The notes: generated by a model from the sequence alone, not told the origin. Numbered from the stretch's first letter, positions 1 to 9,386 are shown. The stretch is DNA of 64,000 nucleotides from Caulobacter vibrioides (GCA_001449105.1 LNIY01000071.1:1-64000), one strand, 5' to 3'. Translations and numbers: made by a program.

Positions 1-98
1 CCTCCGGCCCTTCGGGCCACCTCCCCCAAAGGGGGAGGATCTTGGCGCTTCAGATGCTCCCCCTCTGGGGGAGCTGTCGCGGAGCGACTGAGGGGGCG
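1..98. repeat. Intergenic palindromic repeat, family A, copy 1
   Basis: Two adjacent hairpins. One has the core CCACCTCCCCC/GGGGGAGG and ends in GGATC. The other has the core GCTCCCCC/GGGGGAGC followed by CTGTCGCGGAGCGACTGAG. Related copies lie at about 2313-2414, 15540-15634, 27665-27800 and 30690-30822. All are intergenic, which fits a REP-type dispersed element. The start may lie outside the window. Confidence 0.8.
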
Positions 99-111
99 CC
101 GCGAAGCGGCC

Positions 112-2184
112 TCAGAACGTCTTGCGCACCCGCAGGCTGACGAAGGTGCGCGGATCGATGTCGCGGACTTCCTGGTAGCGCACCGGACGCGTCACGCGGT
201 CGGCATAGACCGTGCGGGTGACGACGAAGTCGTCCCAGACGTTCAGCTGGGCGCGGATGGCCAGGGTGTTGGTCGGCTTGTACTCGGCGAAGGCCTCGTA
301 ATAGTTCGCCCCGCGCCAGCCGTTGGTCTGGTCCGGATCGTAGGTGCGCTGGCCCAGCAGGGGCAGCCAGTTGATGCCCCACTGCACCTGGCCGCGCAGC
401 AGGTCCTGCGAGAAGCCGATATTGGCCTGGGTCGGGCGCACCTGGGTGATCGGCCGGTCCTCGCCCGAGGTCGGGTCGGTGACGTGGGTCTCGTTCCAGT
501 CGTTCTTGAAGGTCAGGCGGCCGCCCTTCACGCCCAGCCTGTCGGTGGGCACGACAATGTTGAGCGACAGCTTGTCGAGCGTGCCGTCGCCGATGTTGCC
601 GGTCGCCGACAGGCCGCCGGGCAGGGGCAGGCGGTCGATGACGCCGATGATCTCGTCGTGGCGCCAGCCGATCGACACCACGCCCTCGCCCCAGAACCGG
701 CGCTCGTAGGTCAGTTCCGAGATCCAGCGCTGCTCGGGCTCCAGGTCGACATTGCCGCCATAGACCGTGCCGTCGCCGAACTCGGCCGAGGCGGCGAAGT
801 CGCCGAAGTCCAGCTGGCCCAGCTCCCGCTCAAAGCGGAAGCGAAGCTGGTGGTCGGCCTTGGGCGTCCAGGTCGCCTGGAAGCGGGGCTTGGCGTAGAA
901 GAAGCTCTTCTCCTGGTCGGCGTCGCCCGACTGGCTGATCGTCGAGGTCTCCAGGCGCACGCCGCCTTCGAGGGTCAGCTTGGGGTTCACCCGCCAGGTG
1001 GTCTTGAGGAAGGCCTCGCCGCGCGTCTCCTCGACCTTCACCGAGGCCGACGGCAGCGGAACGGCCGCGCCGCCCACCGAATAGGCCTGGGTCACGTCGA
1101 GCATGTTGTAGGCGACCTCGCCGCCGAACTCGAAGGTCAGGCCGGGCTTGCGCTCGTGGCGGATGGTGGCGCGCAGGATGGATTCCGAGGAGTCGCCCTC
1201 GGCCCCGAAGCGCTCCTGCGGGCTGACCGCGCCGCTCACCGTGGCGTCGTTCAGGGCCTCGCTGTCGAACTTTTCGAACTCGTGCATCACCCGGGTCTCC
1301 AGCGTCCAGCGCGGGGCCAGGGGGCGGGTGTAGGTCAGGCCCAGCTCGCCCGAGCGGCTGTCCTCCTCGTAGGCGGTGCGGCGCTTGGAGGTGGGCGAGG
1401 TCAGTTCCTGCCAGTCCTGCCAGTCGTTGACGCCGTAGCGGGCGGTGGCGTCGATCTTGCCGCCGGCCAGGGGACCGGCGTAGTTGCCGCGGATCGAGCG
1501 ACCGCCGCCGTAGCCGTCGTTGACGAAGGCCTCGTCGCGCAACACCACGCCGTTTCCATCGCGGCGCACCGAGCGGCCCGCGCCGTTGGAGTCGCTGCTG
1601 CTGGTGCCGTCCGACAGGGTGACGCCCCAGCTCTTGTCGCCGTCGCGGGCGGTGAACTGGTAGGAGCCGCCCCAGACGTCGTGGCCGCCGTCGAACAGCT
1701 GGCTGTTCACGGTCAGGATCGACTGGCGGACCGCGCCTTTCTTCAGGATCACGTTGGCGACCACGCCATAGCCCTGCATGTCGATGCCCGGCGCGCCGCC
1801 GCGGATCAGTTCGATGCGCTCGACCTGGCTGGCGGGGGTGCGCTGCAGGACGTTGGAGCCGGTCTCGGCCTTGGAGGCGGGGCGGTTGTTGTTGACCAGC
1901 ACGTTGCCGACCGCGCCTTCGAAGCCGCGTGTGCCGGCGCCGTCGTTGAGCACGAAGCCGGGCAGGCGGTTGACCATGTCCAGCGCGGTGTTGGGGCGCA
2001 GGCTGGTGAAGAAGTCCGGCACGAAGATCAGCACGCCCTTCTGGGTCGCGTCGTCCAGCGGCGCCTCGCTGACCGGGCCGGTCGGAACCGGCGCCTGGGC
2101 GGCCTGCGGGGCCTCTGCGGCCTGGGCCGCGCCGGCGGCGAACAGCGCGAAGGCGGCGGTGGCGAACAGCACTGACTTGGACAT
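112..2184 (-). CDS. TonB-dependent outer-membrane receptor
   Basis: A 690-residue outer-membrane receptor expected to import a ligand with TonB/ExbBD energy. Residues 1-22 form a signal peptide ending in AAQA. A plug domain follows at about 50-150, with the typical stretches NRLPGFVLND, VLVNNNRP, VERIELIRGG and GVVANVILKKG. The remainder is a beta-barrel ending in the terminal aromatic KTF. The ATG at 2184 is chosen because GAGGGGA lies just upstream; a start five codons earlier has no such site. It lies downstream of the GH2 gene on the same strand, separated by a repeat, so it may have its own promoter. The substrate is not evident; a glycan released by the GH2 enzyme is inference only. The family assignment is firm. 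Confidence 0.88.
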   Translation of the reverse strand: MSKSVLFATAAFALFAAGAAQAAEAPQAAQAPVPTGPVSEAPLDDATQKGVLIFVPDFFTSLRPNTALDMVNRLPGFVLNDGAGTRGFEGAVGNVLVNNNRPASKAETGSNVLQRTPASQVERIELIRGGAPGIDMQGYGVVANVILKKGAVRQSILTVNSQLFDGGHDVWGGSYQFTARDGDKSWGVTLSDGTSSSDSNGAGRSVRRDGNGVVLRDEAFVNDGYGGGRSIRGNYAGPLAGGKIDATARYGVNDWQDWQELTSPTSKRRTAYEEDSRSGELGLTYTRPLAPRWTLETRVMHEFEKFDSEALNDATVSGAVSPQERFGAEGDSSESILRATIRHERKPGLTFEFGGEVAYNMLDVTQAYSVGGAAVPLPSASVKVEETRGEAFLKTTWRVNPKLTLEGGVRLETSTISQSGDADQEKSFFYAKPRFQATWTPKADHQLRFRFERELGQLDFGDFAASAEFGDGTVYGGNVDLEPEQRWISELTYERRFWGEGVVSIGWRHDEIIGVIDRLPLPGGLSATGNIGDGTLDKLSLNIVVPTDRLGVKGGRLTFKNDWNETHVTDPTSGEDRPITQVRPTQANIGFSQDLLRGQVQWGINWLPLLGQRTYDPDQTNGWRGANYYEAFAEYKPTNTLAIRAQLNVWDDFVVTRTVYADRVTRPVRYQEVRDIDPRTFVSLRVRKTF

Positions 2185-2312
2185 GAACTTTCCCCTCAAT
2201 CCCGGGGAAGGTCTTGCCGCGCTCGAACCGCGTTCTCAAATTAAACGCAGGAAATGTGGATTAAATATCCGAAATCATTACGGGAAGTTCAGGGAAGGTT
2301 GTCGGCCGCTGG

Positions 2313-2414
2313 ATCCTCCCCTCTGGGGGAGGTGGCCCGGAGGGCCGGAGGGGGATAGCGCGGCGCCGACCCCCTCAGTCGCTTTGCGACAGCTCCCCCA
2401 GAGGGGGAGCATCT
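2313..2414. repeat. Intergenic palindromic repeat, family A, copy 2
   Basis: The same two hairpin modules as at 1-98, but permuted. Here the GGAGGGGG and CCCCCTCAG ends face each other and the GGATC and GCATC ends point outward. It sits between the GH2 stop and the TBDR promoter region and could stabilise or terminate the GH2 transcript. Confidence 0.8.
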
Positions 2415-2427
2415 TTCCGCCGAGGTC

Positions 2428-5400
2428 CTAGTTGGAGCGCTTCTTGTAGAACTCCGCCTCGATGATGCTGAGCGACCCGCCGGGCTTGACCTTCTCGGCG
2501 CCGGTGTCGAAGCCGCCTTTGGCGCCGGTGACCTCGACGATCTTGCCGAAGCCGTCGCGGTCGGCGGTGGCCCCGGTCAGGGCGATGCGCAGGCGCGAAC
2601 CCTTGGCGGCCTTCAGCGGCAGGGTCACGTAACCCAGGCTCTTGGGGGCCTCGCCCTCGTAGACCACCTTGCCGTCCATGGTGATGCGCAGCGGGTAGGA
2701 GCGGATGCGCCAGCCGATCAGCTTCAGCGAGATCTCGTCGACCTGCTGGGATTTCGGCAGGCGGTACTCGATCCAGGCGTTCTCCAGCTTGCCGTCGCTG
2801 GCCCAGTGAGTGGCCTCGTCGTCGTCGACGCTGGCCTGCACCGCGCCCGCGTTCGAGCCGGCGGTGATCTCGACCGCCTTGATCGTGTCGCGGCGGATCC
2901 TGAAGGCCGGGGTCGAGGGCGTGGGGCCGCGCGCCAGGCTGACGGGAAGCAGCGGGGCGTCGGCCGAGGGCGCCACGGCGTCCAGGGTCAGGGTCGCGGG
3001 CTTCAGGCCCTCGGCCTTGGCGACGATGCTCACCTGGCCGGCCGCCAGGGTCGAGCGCAGGGCCACGCGGTTGACGCCGCCTTCCACCGGCAGGGTCCTG
3101 GCGAGGATGTAGTTGTCGTCGGTGCGGTTGGAGCCTGCGTACTGGGTCACCGCGTCGACGCCGGCCGGGCCCTTGGTCACCGGCTCGCCCGAGGCCGAGA
3201 CCGGAGTGTCGGTCGGCTTGGCCGCGCCCTTGGAGTCGCCCTGGGCGATGCCGCCGCGCCACTCGGCCGGACCGGCCACGTCGAAGCTGACCAGATCCAG
3301 CGCCGTCGGCACGCGGCGGCCTTGCGCATCCACAGCCTCGACGTCCACCAGGGCGATATCGGCCGCGTCGGCCTTCCAGCCGCCCGGGCCGGTGCGCGGA
3401 GTGAGCTTCAGGGCTACGGCGGGGCCGGTGGTGACCCGCTCGTCGCGCGAAACCTCCTTGCCCTTGGCGTCGCGGGCGATCGCCGTCAGGGTTCCGGGCG
3501 CATAAGGCACGCCCTTGAAGGTGAAGAGGAAGCCGTCCGACTTCTCGCCCTTGCCCAGCGACTTGCCGTTCAGGACGAGCTCGACGCTGCCGGCGCTGGA
3601 GACCACCAGCACGTCCTTCACCACGCCCGGGGCGTAGTTCCAGTGGCCGACGATGTGCGAGCGCGGCTTTTCGACGTCGACCCAGCCGTCCCACATCACC
3701 TGGTGGGCGAAGAAGCCCTCCTTCGGGATGCGCATGGCGTCCACCTCGCCGCTGCGGCGGTAGTTGTTGTCGCCGCGGAAGTGGGTGTTGCTGTCGGAGA
3801 AGATGATGTTGACGCCGCCCGAGCTGACCCGTTCGCCGCCGCCCGGGCGCTCGGTCCAGTAGTCGAACCAGCGCTGCACGGTCTCGACGACCATGCTGTC
3901 CTGGTTGCGGTTGTAGCTGGGGCCGTCCTTGTGGAACGGGGCGGTGAACTCGTCCTGGAACTTCCGCGCGGACTCGTCGCGGGAATATTCCATCGCCCAC
4001 ATCGGCTTGCCGGCGCTCTTGTTGATGTAGAGCATCTCGCCGCCGTACTCGGCGACCTTGCTGTCGAGCATCTCGCGCGAGCCGATGGCCCGGCCGCCGT
4101 GCGGGTCGAACTGGTCGCGCACCGCCTTCAGCTGGGCCATGTGGTCCTCGCTGATGTTCTCGTTGCCGCCCTCGTAGAAGATGATCGACGGGTTGTTGCG
4201 GAAGGCGACGATGGCGTCTCGCATCGCCTCGACCCGCTGGTCCCAGCGACGGCCGGAGACGTCGCTCTCGGCGTCGCCGGCGGGCATGGCCTGCATCAGG
4301 CCCACGCGGTCGGCGCTCTCCACGTCCTGGCGGGCGGGCGCGATGTGCATCCAGCGCACCAGGTTGCCGCCGCTTTCCACCATCAGGCCGTTGGAGAAGT
4401 CGCTGATCCACGGCGGGATGTTGGTCCCCAGGGCCGGCCATTCGTTGCTGGTGCGCTGGGCGTAGCCGTGCACCTGGATGGCGCGGTCGTTGAGGAAGAT
4501 CGTGCCGTTGCGAAACTCGGTCTTGCGGAAGCCGGTGCGGGTCAGGGCGCTGTCGACGACCTTGCCGTCCTCCACCAGTTCGGTGGTCACCGCGTAGAGG
4601 TAGCCGTAGCCCCAGCTCCAGAAGTGCAGGTCCGACAGCCGCCGGCTGGCCGATACTGTCTTCGTCTCGCCCGGCGCGATGGTGACGGCCGGCGCGGTGA
4701 ACTGGCCGGCCGGCTTGCCGTCGACGTCCTTCAGCGTGACCCGGTAGGCGAAGGTGCGGGGCCTGGTCCCGTCATTGCGCACCTGGCTCTCGGCGTGGAC
4801 GGTGGCGGCGCGGCCCTTGATGTCGAACTGGTCGGCCCAGACATAGACGCCCGTGGTGCCCAGGCTGGAATAGAGCGGCAGGGTCTGGTGCAGGTCGCCG
4901 GTCAGGTGCAGCCGCACCGCGCGGTGGACGCCGCCGTAGTTCACATTGAAGTTGTTGTTGTTCCACTGGAAGCCGCTGCCGGTGGCGCGCTCCTTGTACT
5001 TCCAGTCGTTGTCGACCCGCACGGCGATGACGTTCACGAACGGGGCGGGCTTGAGCAGCTTGGTGGCGTCCACCCCGAAGGCGGTGGCGCCGTTCTCGTG
5101 GCCGCCGGCCCACACGCCGTTGACGTAGACCTCGCCGGCCTGGCGCACGCCCTCGAAGTCGATGATCGCGCGGCCGCCCACCGCCGGACCCTGATCGGCG
5201 GGCAGCACGAAGCGCTTGCGGTACCAGGTGATGCCCGTCGAGTGCTCGTGGATGTCGCGCGAGAAGGCCTCGTCTTCGTTGAAGGCGCGGGGCAGGGTGA
5301 CCGGCTTCCAGCCGGCGTCGTCGAACGCCGGGGCTTCGGCGCTCTTCAGGTCGCCGGTGGTCATCTTCCAGCCGTCGTTGAACGGGGCGTCCAGGCGCTG

Positions 5401-5493
5401 GGCCTGGGCCTGGCCGGCGCCCAGCGCCAGCAGGCTGGCGGCGCCCAGCAGGGTCAGCGAACGGGACACCGATTGGGTCAGCAGGCGACGCAT
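2428..5493 (-). CDS. Secreted glycoside hydrolase family 2 (beta-galactosidase-like)
   Basis: A 1021-residue exported glycosidase. The signal peptide covers residues 1-32 and ends in GQAQAQ. The GH2 sugar-binding jelly roll follows (WYRKRFVLP near 95), then the immunoglobulin-like domain and the TIM barrel. The acid/base glutamate is in GGNEN, about residue 445, and the nucleophile in WAMEYSR, about residue 502. After the barrel come beta-sandwich domains resembling DUF4982. A discoidin (F5/8 type C) carbohydrate-binding-like module covers about 870-990, with EATHWASDG and AWIEYRLP. The ATG at 5493 follows GGAGAGG. The reaction is hydrolysis of a beta-glycoside in the periplasm or outside the cell; beta-galactosidase, mannosidase and glucuronidase cannot be told apart by eye. 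An operator-like palindrome lies 16 bp upstream. Confidence 0.87.
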   Translation of the reverse strand: MRRLLTQSVSRSLTLLGAASLLALGAGQAQAQRLDAPFNDGWKMTTGDLKSAEAPAFDDAGWKPVTLPRAFNEDEAFSRDIHEHSTGITWYRKRFVLPADQGPAVGGRAIIDFEGVRQAGEVYVNGVWAGGHENGATAFGVDATKLLKPAPFVNVIAVRVDNDWKYKERATGSGFQWNNNNFNVNYGGVHRAVRLHLTGDLHQTLPLYSSLGTTGVYVWADQFDIKGRAATVHAESQVRNDGTRPRTFAYRVTLKDVDGKPAGQFTAPAVTIAPGETKTVSASRRLSDLHFWSWGYGYLYAVTTELVEDGKVVDSALTRTGFRKTEFRNGTIFLNDRAIQVHGYAQRTSNEWPALGTNIPPWISDFSNGLMVESGGNLVRWMHIAPARQDVESADRVGLMQAMPAGDAESDVSGRRWDQRVEAMRDAIVAFRNNPSIIFYEGGNENISEDHMAQLKAVRDQFDPHGGRAIGSREMLDSKVAEYGGEMLYINKSAGKPMWAMEYSRDESARKFQDEFTAPFHKDGPSYNRNQDSMVVETVQRWFDYWTERPGGGERVSSGGVNIIFSDSNTHFRGDNNYRRSGEVDAMRIPKEGFFAHQVMWDGWVDVEKPRSHIVGHWNYAPGVVKDVLVVSSAGSVELVLNGKSLGKGEKSDGFLFTFKGVPYAPGTLTAIARDAKGKEVSRDERVTTGPAVALKLTPRTGPGGWKADAADIALVDVEAVDAQGRRVPTALDLVSFDVAGPAEWRGGIAQGDSKGAAKPTDTPVSASGEPVTKGPAGVDAVTQYAGSNRTDDNYILARTLPVEGGVNRVALRSTLAAGQVSIVAKAEGLKPATLTLDAVAPSADAPLLPVSLARGPTPSTPAFRIRRDTIKAVEITAGSNAGAVQASVDDDEATHWASDGKLENAWIEYRLPKSQQVDEISLKLIGWRIRSYPLRITMDGKVVYEGEAPKSLGYVTLPLKAAKGSRLRIALTGATADRDGFGKIVEVTGAKGGFDTGAEKVKPGGSLSIIEAEFYKKRSN

Positions 5494-5508
5494 GGACCTC
5501 TCCCTCAT

Positions 5509-5523
5509 ATTGGTCAGGCCAAT
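5509..5523. promoter_or_regulatory. Operator-like palindrome upstream of the GH2 gene
   Basis: ATTGGTCAGGCCAAT is a 15-bp palindrome with one mismatched pair around a central A. It lies 16 bp before the GH2 start, where a repressor would block initiation. TTGGTC-N-GACCAA-type palindromes are typical of GntR-family (FadR-like) operators. No regulator gene is adjacent, so assignment to a protein is inference. Confidence 0.5.
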
Positions 5524-5720
5524 TTCTCGTTGGGCGGAGATGTGGCTTGACCGCTGCCGACTGTCAAGCCGCTGCGCGTTGTGGGTGGCGTCGTGGCTGC
5601 GCCTGCGCTATACGCCGCCGCGATGACCCGCACGCCGCACCACCATGGCTGCCACCACCATCCGACCTCGCCTCGCGGGATCGGCCGGGTCCGCACGCTC
5701 TAGAAGCCGAGCGACCCTGC

Positions 5721-5747
5721 CAAGCCCCGCCTAGCGGATGGGGCTTG
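5721..5747 (+). other. Stem-loop in the hisS leader
   Basis: CAAGCCCC and GGGGCTTG form a perfect 8-bp stem around an 11-base loop, ending 46 bp before the hisS start. No T-run follows, so it is not a simple terminator. The rest of 5524-5793 shows no gene. The hairpin could be a leader structure of the his transcript or the terminal hairpin of something upstream; its function is unknown. Confidence 0.35.
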
Positions 5748-5793
5748 CGACAAGCGCCATCCGTCGAGCCTGAAAGACCAAGGACCGACGACG

Positions 5794-7287
5794 ATGACCG
5801 ACGAAACCGCCAAGACCCCCCTCACGACCGAAGAGTTCCGCCCCGAAGCCCGCGCCCCGCGCGGCTTCGCCGACAAGCGCGCCCGCGACCTGCGCGCCGA
5901 AAAGTCGATCCTTGAGGCCGTCTCGGCCGTGTACGAGCGCTACGGCTTTGAGGCGCTCGACACCGGGGCCTTCGAATATGCCGACGCGCTGGGCAAGTTC
6001 CTGCCCGACAGCGACCGTCCCAACGAAGGCGTCTTCGCCTTGCAGGACGACGACGACCAGTGGATGGCCCTGCGCTACGACCTGACCGCGCCGCTGGCCC
6101 GCTTCGCCGCCCAGAACTGGGAAACCCTGCCCAAGCCGTTCCGCCGCTACGCCTTCGGGCCGGTGTGGCGTAACGAAAAGCCCGGCCCCGGCCGCTTCCG
6201 CCAGTTCATCCAGTGCGACGCCGACACCGTCGGCTCGGCCCGTCCGGAGGCCGACGCCGAGATCATCGCCATGGCCGTCGAGGGCCTGGAGGCCGCCGGC
6301 CTGCCGCGCGGCGCCTCGGTGCTGAAGATCAACAACCGCAAGCTTCTCAACGGCCTGCTGACCGGCGCCGGCGCGACCAGCGAAGGCCAGAAGCTGGCCG
6401 TGCTGCGCGCGGTCGACAAGCTGGACCGCCTGGGCGTCGACGGCGTGCGCCTGCTGCTGGGCGAAGGGCGGCTGGACGACAGCGGCGACTTCACCAAGGG
6501 CGCGGGCCTGGCCGGCAAGGCCATCGACTCGGTGCTGGACTTCGTTCAGGCGGGTGTCGGCGGTCGTTCGGCTACGCTGAACAACATCGCCAAGGTCGTC
6601 GCCGGCTCGGCCGAGGGCGACGAGGGCCTGGAAGAGCTGGCCAAGATCGACGCGGCTCTGACCAGCCTGGGCGTCGCCGACGACCAGGCGATCATCGACC
6701 CGTCGATCGTGCGCGGGCTGGAATACTACACCGGCGCCGTGTTCGAGGCCGAGCTGCTGCTCAGCACCACCGACGAGAAGGGTAACAAGGTCACCTTCGG
6801 CTCGATCGGCGGCGGTGGTCGCTATGACGACCTGGTGGCCCGCTTCACCGGCCAGCCGGTGCCGGCCACGGGCTTCTCGTTCGGCGTCTCGCGCCTGGCG
6901 GCGGCCCTGCGGGCGGCCGGCCGCGAGCCGGCGAGCGCCGCGCGCGGCCCGGTCGTGATCATCAACTTCGACCAGGCGCACATGGGCGAGTATTTCGCCG
7001 TCGCTAGCGAGCTCCGCGCGGCGGGGATCCCGGCCGAGGTCTATCTGGGGACCTCGGGCATGCGTCCGCAGATGAAGTACGCCGACCGCCGCCTGTCGCC
7101 GGCCGCCATCATGCTGGGCGGCGACGAGATCGCCGCCGGCACCGTGACGATCAAGGACCTGGACCTGGGCCGCGAGCTGGCCTCGGGCGTCGCCGACAAC
7201 GCCGCCTGGAAGGCCGAGCGGCCCGGCCAGCAGACCATTCCGCGGGGCGACCTGATCGCCGCCGTCAAGAAAATCATCGGGGGCTGA
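5794..7287 (+). CDS. hisS: Histidyl-tRNA synthetase
   Basis: A class II aminoacyl-tRNA synthetase that charges tRNA-His in the cytoplasm. It has 497 residues, usual for the alphaproteobacterial type. Motif 2 is RNEKPGPGRFRQF near residue 126. The histidine-specific segment GLEYYTGAVFE is near 308. GGGRYDDLV (near 340) and GFSFGVSRL belong to the active site and motif 3. The C-terminal anticodon-binding domain covers about 385-497. The ATG at 5794 is preceded by AAGGA at slightly long spacing. hisZ begins 4 bp after the stop, so hisS, hisZ and hisG are probably one operon linking histidine charging and synthesis. Confidence 0.97.
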   Translation: MTDETAKTPLTTEEFRPEARAPRGFADKRARDLRAEKSILEAVSAVYERYGFEALDTGAFEYADALGKFLPDSDRPNEGVFALQDDDDQWMALRYDLTAPLARFAAQNWETLPKPFRRYAFGPVWRNEKPGPGRFRQFIQCDADTVGSARPEADAEIIAMAVEGLEAAGLPRGASVLKINNRKLLNGLLTGAGATSEGQKLAVLRAVDKLDRLGVDGVRLLLGEGRLDDSGDFTKGAGLAGKAIDSVLDFVQAGVGGRSATLNNIAKVVAGSAEGDEGLEELAKIDAALTSLGVADDQAIIDPSIVRGLEYYTGAVFEAELLLSTTDEKGNKVTFGSIGGGGRYDDLVARFTGQPVPATGFSFGVSRLAAALRAAGREPASAARGPVVIINFDQAHMGEYFAVASELRAAGIPAEVYLGTSGMRPQMKYADRRLSPAAIMLGGDEIAAGTVTIKDLDLGRELASGVADNAAWKAERPGQQTIPRGDLIAAVKKIIGG

Positions 7288-7291
7288 TCCG

Positions 7292-8425
7292 TTGAGGCTA
7301 GAGCGTTCCATCCCGGCGGAGGCGCTCGACGCCATCCGCGCTCCGTTCCTTCTCGCCGGCGCCGCGCCGGTCGACGCCCCGGTGCTGCAACCGCTGGGCC
7401 TGCTGCTGGACCTGGCCGGCGAGGCCATGCGCTCGCGGCTGTTCGTCGTCTCCGGCGACGGCGGCGACGAGGCCTGCCTGCGCCCGGACTTCACCGTCGC
7501 CGTCGCCCGCCAGCATCTGGCGTCCAGCGTCGAGGCGGGCCGCTATCTCTATGAAGGCAAGGCCTTCCGGGTGGCCCCGCGCGGCAGCGACCGGGCCGAA
7601 GAGTTCCTGCAGATCGGCGTCGAGGCGTTCGAGGCCGCCGATCCCGTGGCCGCCGACGCCGAGATCGCGGCTCTCGCCTGGGCCGGCGCCGCGGCCGGCG
7701 GTCGCGACGACCTGACCCTGCTGCTGGGCGATGTTGGTTTGTTCGCCGCCTTCGTCGACAGCCTGGATCTCACCCCGCCGCTGGGCGCGCGGCTCAAGCG
7801 CACCTTCTCGCGTCCGCGCCAGCTGAAGGCCGAGCTGGAGGGCGAGGCCGTCCCGGTCGTTTCCAGCGAGCGCAGCCGTATCGCCGCCCTGCTGGCCGGC
7901 CTGCCGGAAGCCGAGGCCGCCGCCGTGCTGCAAGAGCTGTGGTCCCTGGCCGGCATCGAGCCGGTCGGCGGCCGCCGACCCGCCGAGATCGCCCATCGCC
8001 TGGTCGAGAAGGCCGAGGTGGTGAAGGCCGGCCGCCTGTCGCAGGCCCAGGCCGACAAGGTCCGCGCCTTCCTGGCCGTCAGCGACGCGCCGCAGGCCGC
8101 GCTCGACGCCATCGCCGCCCTGGCTGGTCCCAACCGCGCGCCGCTCGACGCGGCCATCGAAGGCTGGCGCAAGCGCCTGGCCGGCATGGTCGCGCGCGGC
8201 GTGCCGGCCGAGCGCATCCAGCTGAACGCCGCTTTCGGACGGGCCTTCGGCTACTACGACGGCTACCTGTTCGAGGTGCGCAGCGCCGCCCTCGGCGAGG
8301 AACGCCCGGTCGCCGCGGGCGGCCGCTATGACGGTCTCCCGGCCCGCTTGGGCGCCGAGACGAAAACCGGGGCTGTCGGCTGCATGGTGCGCCCGGCCCG
8401 CGCCTATGCCGGAGGCGGCGAATGA
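7292..8425 (+). CDS. hisZ: ATP phosphoribosyltransferase regulatory subunit
   Basis: A 377-residue HisS-like protein that partners HisG in the first step of histidine biosynthesis. It keeps the class II synthetase fold (RPDFTVAVARQHL near 65, GYYDGYLFEV near 318, GGRYDGLPARLG) but lacks the C-terminal anticodon-binding domain, which separates HisZ from HisS. Translation starts at TTG 7292, eight bases after the GGGGG at the end of hisS. The stop overlaps the hisG start as ATGA, so the subunits are translationally coupled. Confidence 0.93.
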   Translation: MRLERSIPAEALDAIRAPFLLAGAAPVDAPVLQPLGLLLDLAGEAMRSRLFVVSGDGGDEACLRPDFTVAVARQHLASSVEAGRYLYEGKAFRVAPRGSDRAEEFLQIGVEAFEAADPVAADAEIAALAWAGAAAGGRDDLTLLLGDVGLFAAFVDSLDLTPPLGARLKRTFSRPRQLKAELEGEAVPVVSSERSRIAALLAGLPEAEAAAVLQELWSLAGIEPVGGRRPAEIAHRLVEKAEVVKAGRLSQAQADKVRAFLAVSDAPQAALDAIAALAGPNRAPLDAAIEGWRKRLAGMVARGVPAERIQLNAAFGRAFGYYDGYLFEVRSAALGEERPVAAGGRYDGLPARLGAETKTGAVGCMVRPARAYAGGGE

Positions 8426-9384
8426 CCACCGACACCCCGATGATCTTCGCCATCCCCTCCAAGGGCCGCCTGAAGGAACAGGTCGAGGCCTGGCTGGCCG
8501 AATGCGGCTTCCGGGTCGAGATGACCGGCGGCGCGCGCGGCTATTCGGCCGAGCTGTCGGGCCTGCCCGGCGTCTCGGTGCGCCTGCTGTCAGCGGGCGA
8601 CATCGCCGCCGGCCTCGACAGCGGCGACCTGCACCTGGGGGTCACCGGCGAAGATTTGCTGCGCGAGCGCGGCGACGACATGGACAGCCGGGTGATGCTG
8701 CTGCGGGCCCTGGGCTTTGGCCGCGCCGACCTGGTGGTGACCGCGCCCAAGAGCTGGCTCGACGTCGACACCATGGCCGACATCGACGAGGTCGGGCACC
8801 TGCACCTGGCCAAGACCGGCCGCCGCCTGCGGGTGGCCACCAAGTACGTCACCCAGACCCGGGCCTTCTTCGCTCGCCACGGCGTGGCCGACTACCGCAT
8901 CGTCGAGAGCAGCGGCGCCACCGAGGGGGCCCCGGCCGCCGGGGCGGCCGAGCTGGTGGTCGACATCACCACCACGGGCGCCACCCTGGCCGCCAACGGC
9001 CTGAAGGTGCTGTCGGACGGCGTCATCCTCAAGAGCCAGGCCCAGCTGACCGCCTCGCTGGTCACGCCGTGGACGGAAGGCCAGCTCGACAGCCTGGCCC
9101 GACTGCTGTCGGTGGTCGAGGCCAAGGGCCGGGCCCGCACCCTGGCCACCCTGGTCTGGCCGGCCGAGCAGGACGCGGCCGGACAGGCCGCCGTCGCCCC
9201 GTTCGTCGAGGCCGGCGGCTCCCGTCGGGCCAACGGCGTCCTGCTGGCGACCGGCGACCTGTTCGCCGCCGCCACGGCCCTGGCGCAAGCGGGAGTCGAG
9301 CCGGTCACCGTCTCGCGTCCCGACTATGTGTTCGAATCCCGCTCGGCGGTGCTGGAGGCTCTGAAAGGTCGCCTCAAAGGCTGA
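8422..9384 (+). CDS. hisG: ATP phosphoribosyltransferase, catalytic subunit
   Basis: Catalyses condensation of ATP with PRPP, the committed step of histidine synthesis. The N-terminal catalytic part shows IPSKGRLKEQ near 11, DLHLGVTGEDLL near 69, VATKYVTQTRAFF near 137 and the PRPP-loop-like stretch ELVVDITTTGATLAANGL near 175-192. At 320 residues it is much longer than the short-form HisG (roughly 200-230) that normally needs HisZ. The extra C-terminal 110 residues end in VEPVTVSRPDYVFES, where long forms carry the regulatory domain. The ATG overlaps the hisZ stop by four bases. Confidence 0.93.
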   Translation: MTTDTPMIFAIPSKGRLKEQVEAWLAECGFRVEMTGGARGYSAELSGLPGVSVRLLSAGDIAAGLDSGDLHLGVTGEDLLRERGDDMDSRVMLLRALGFGRADLVVTAPKSWLDVDTMADIDEVGHLHLAKTGRRLRVATKYVTQTRAFFARHGVADYRIVESSGATEGAPAAGAAELVVDITTTGATLAANGLKVLSDGVILKSQAQLTASLVTPWTEGQLDSLARLLSVVEAKGRARTLATLVWPAEQDAAGQAAVAPFVEAGGSRRANGVLLATGDLFAAATALAQAGVEPVTVSRPDYVFESRSAVLEALKGRLKG

Positions 9385-9386
9385 TA

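Noticed and set aside
484-2175. Long plus-strand open frame opposite the first TBDR
   Set aside because: It lies antisense to a clear TBDR gene, has low-complexity Ala/Gly/Arg-rich content typical of GC-rich antisense frames, and shows no domain.
9313-9345. TTCGAATCC-like tRNA T-loop sequence
   Set aside because: It lies inside the hisG coding region and has no cloverleaf around it.
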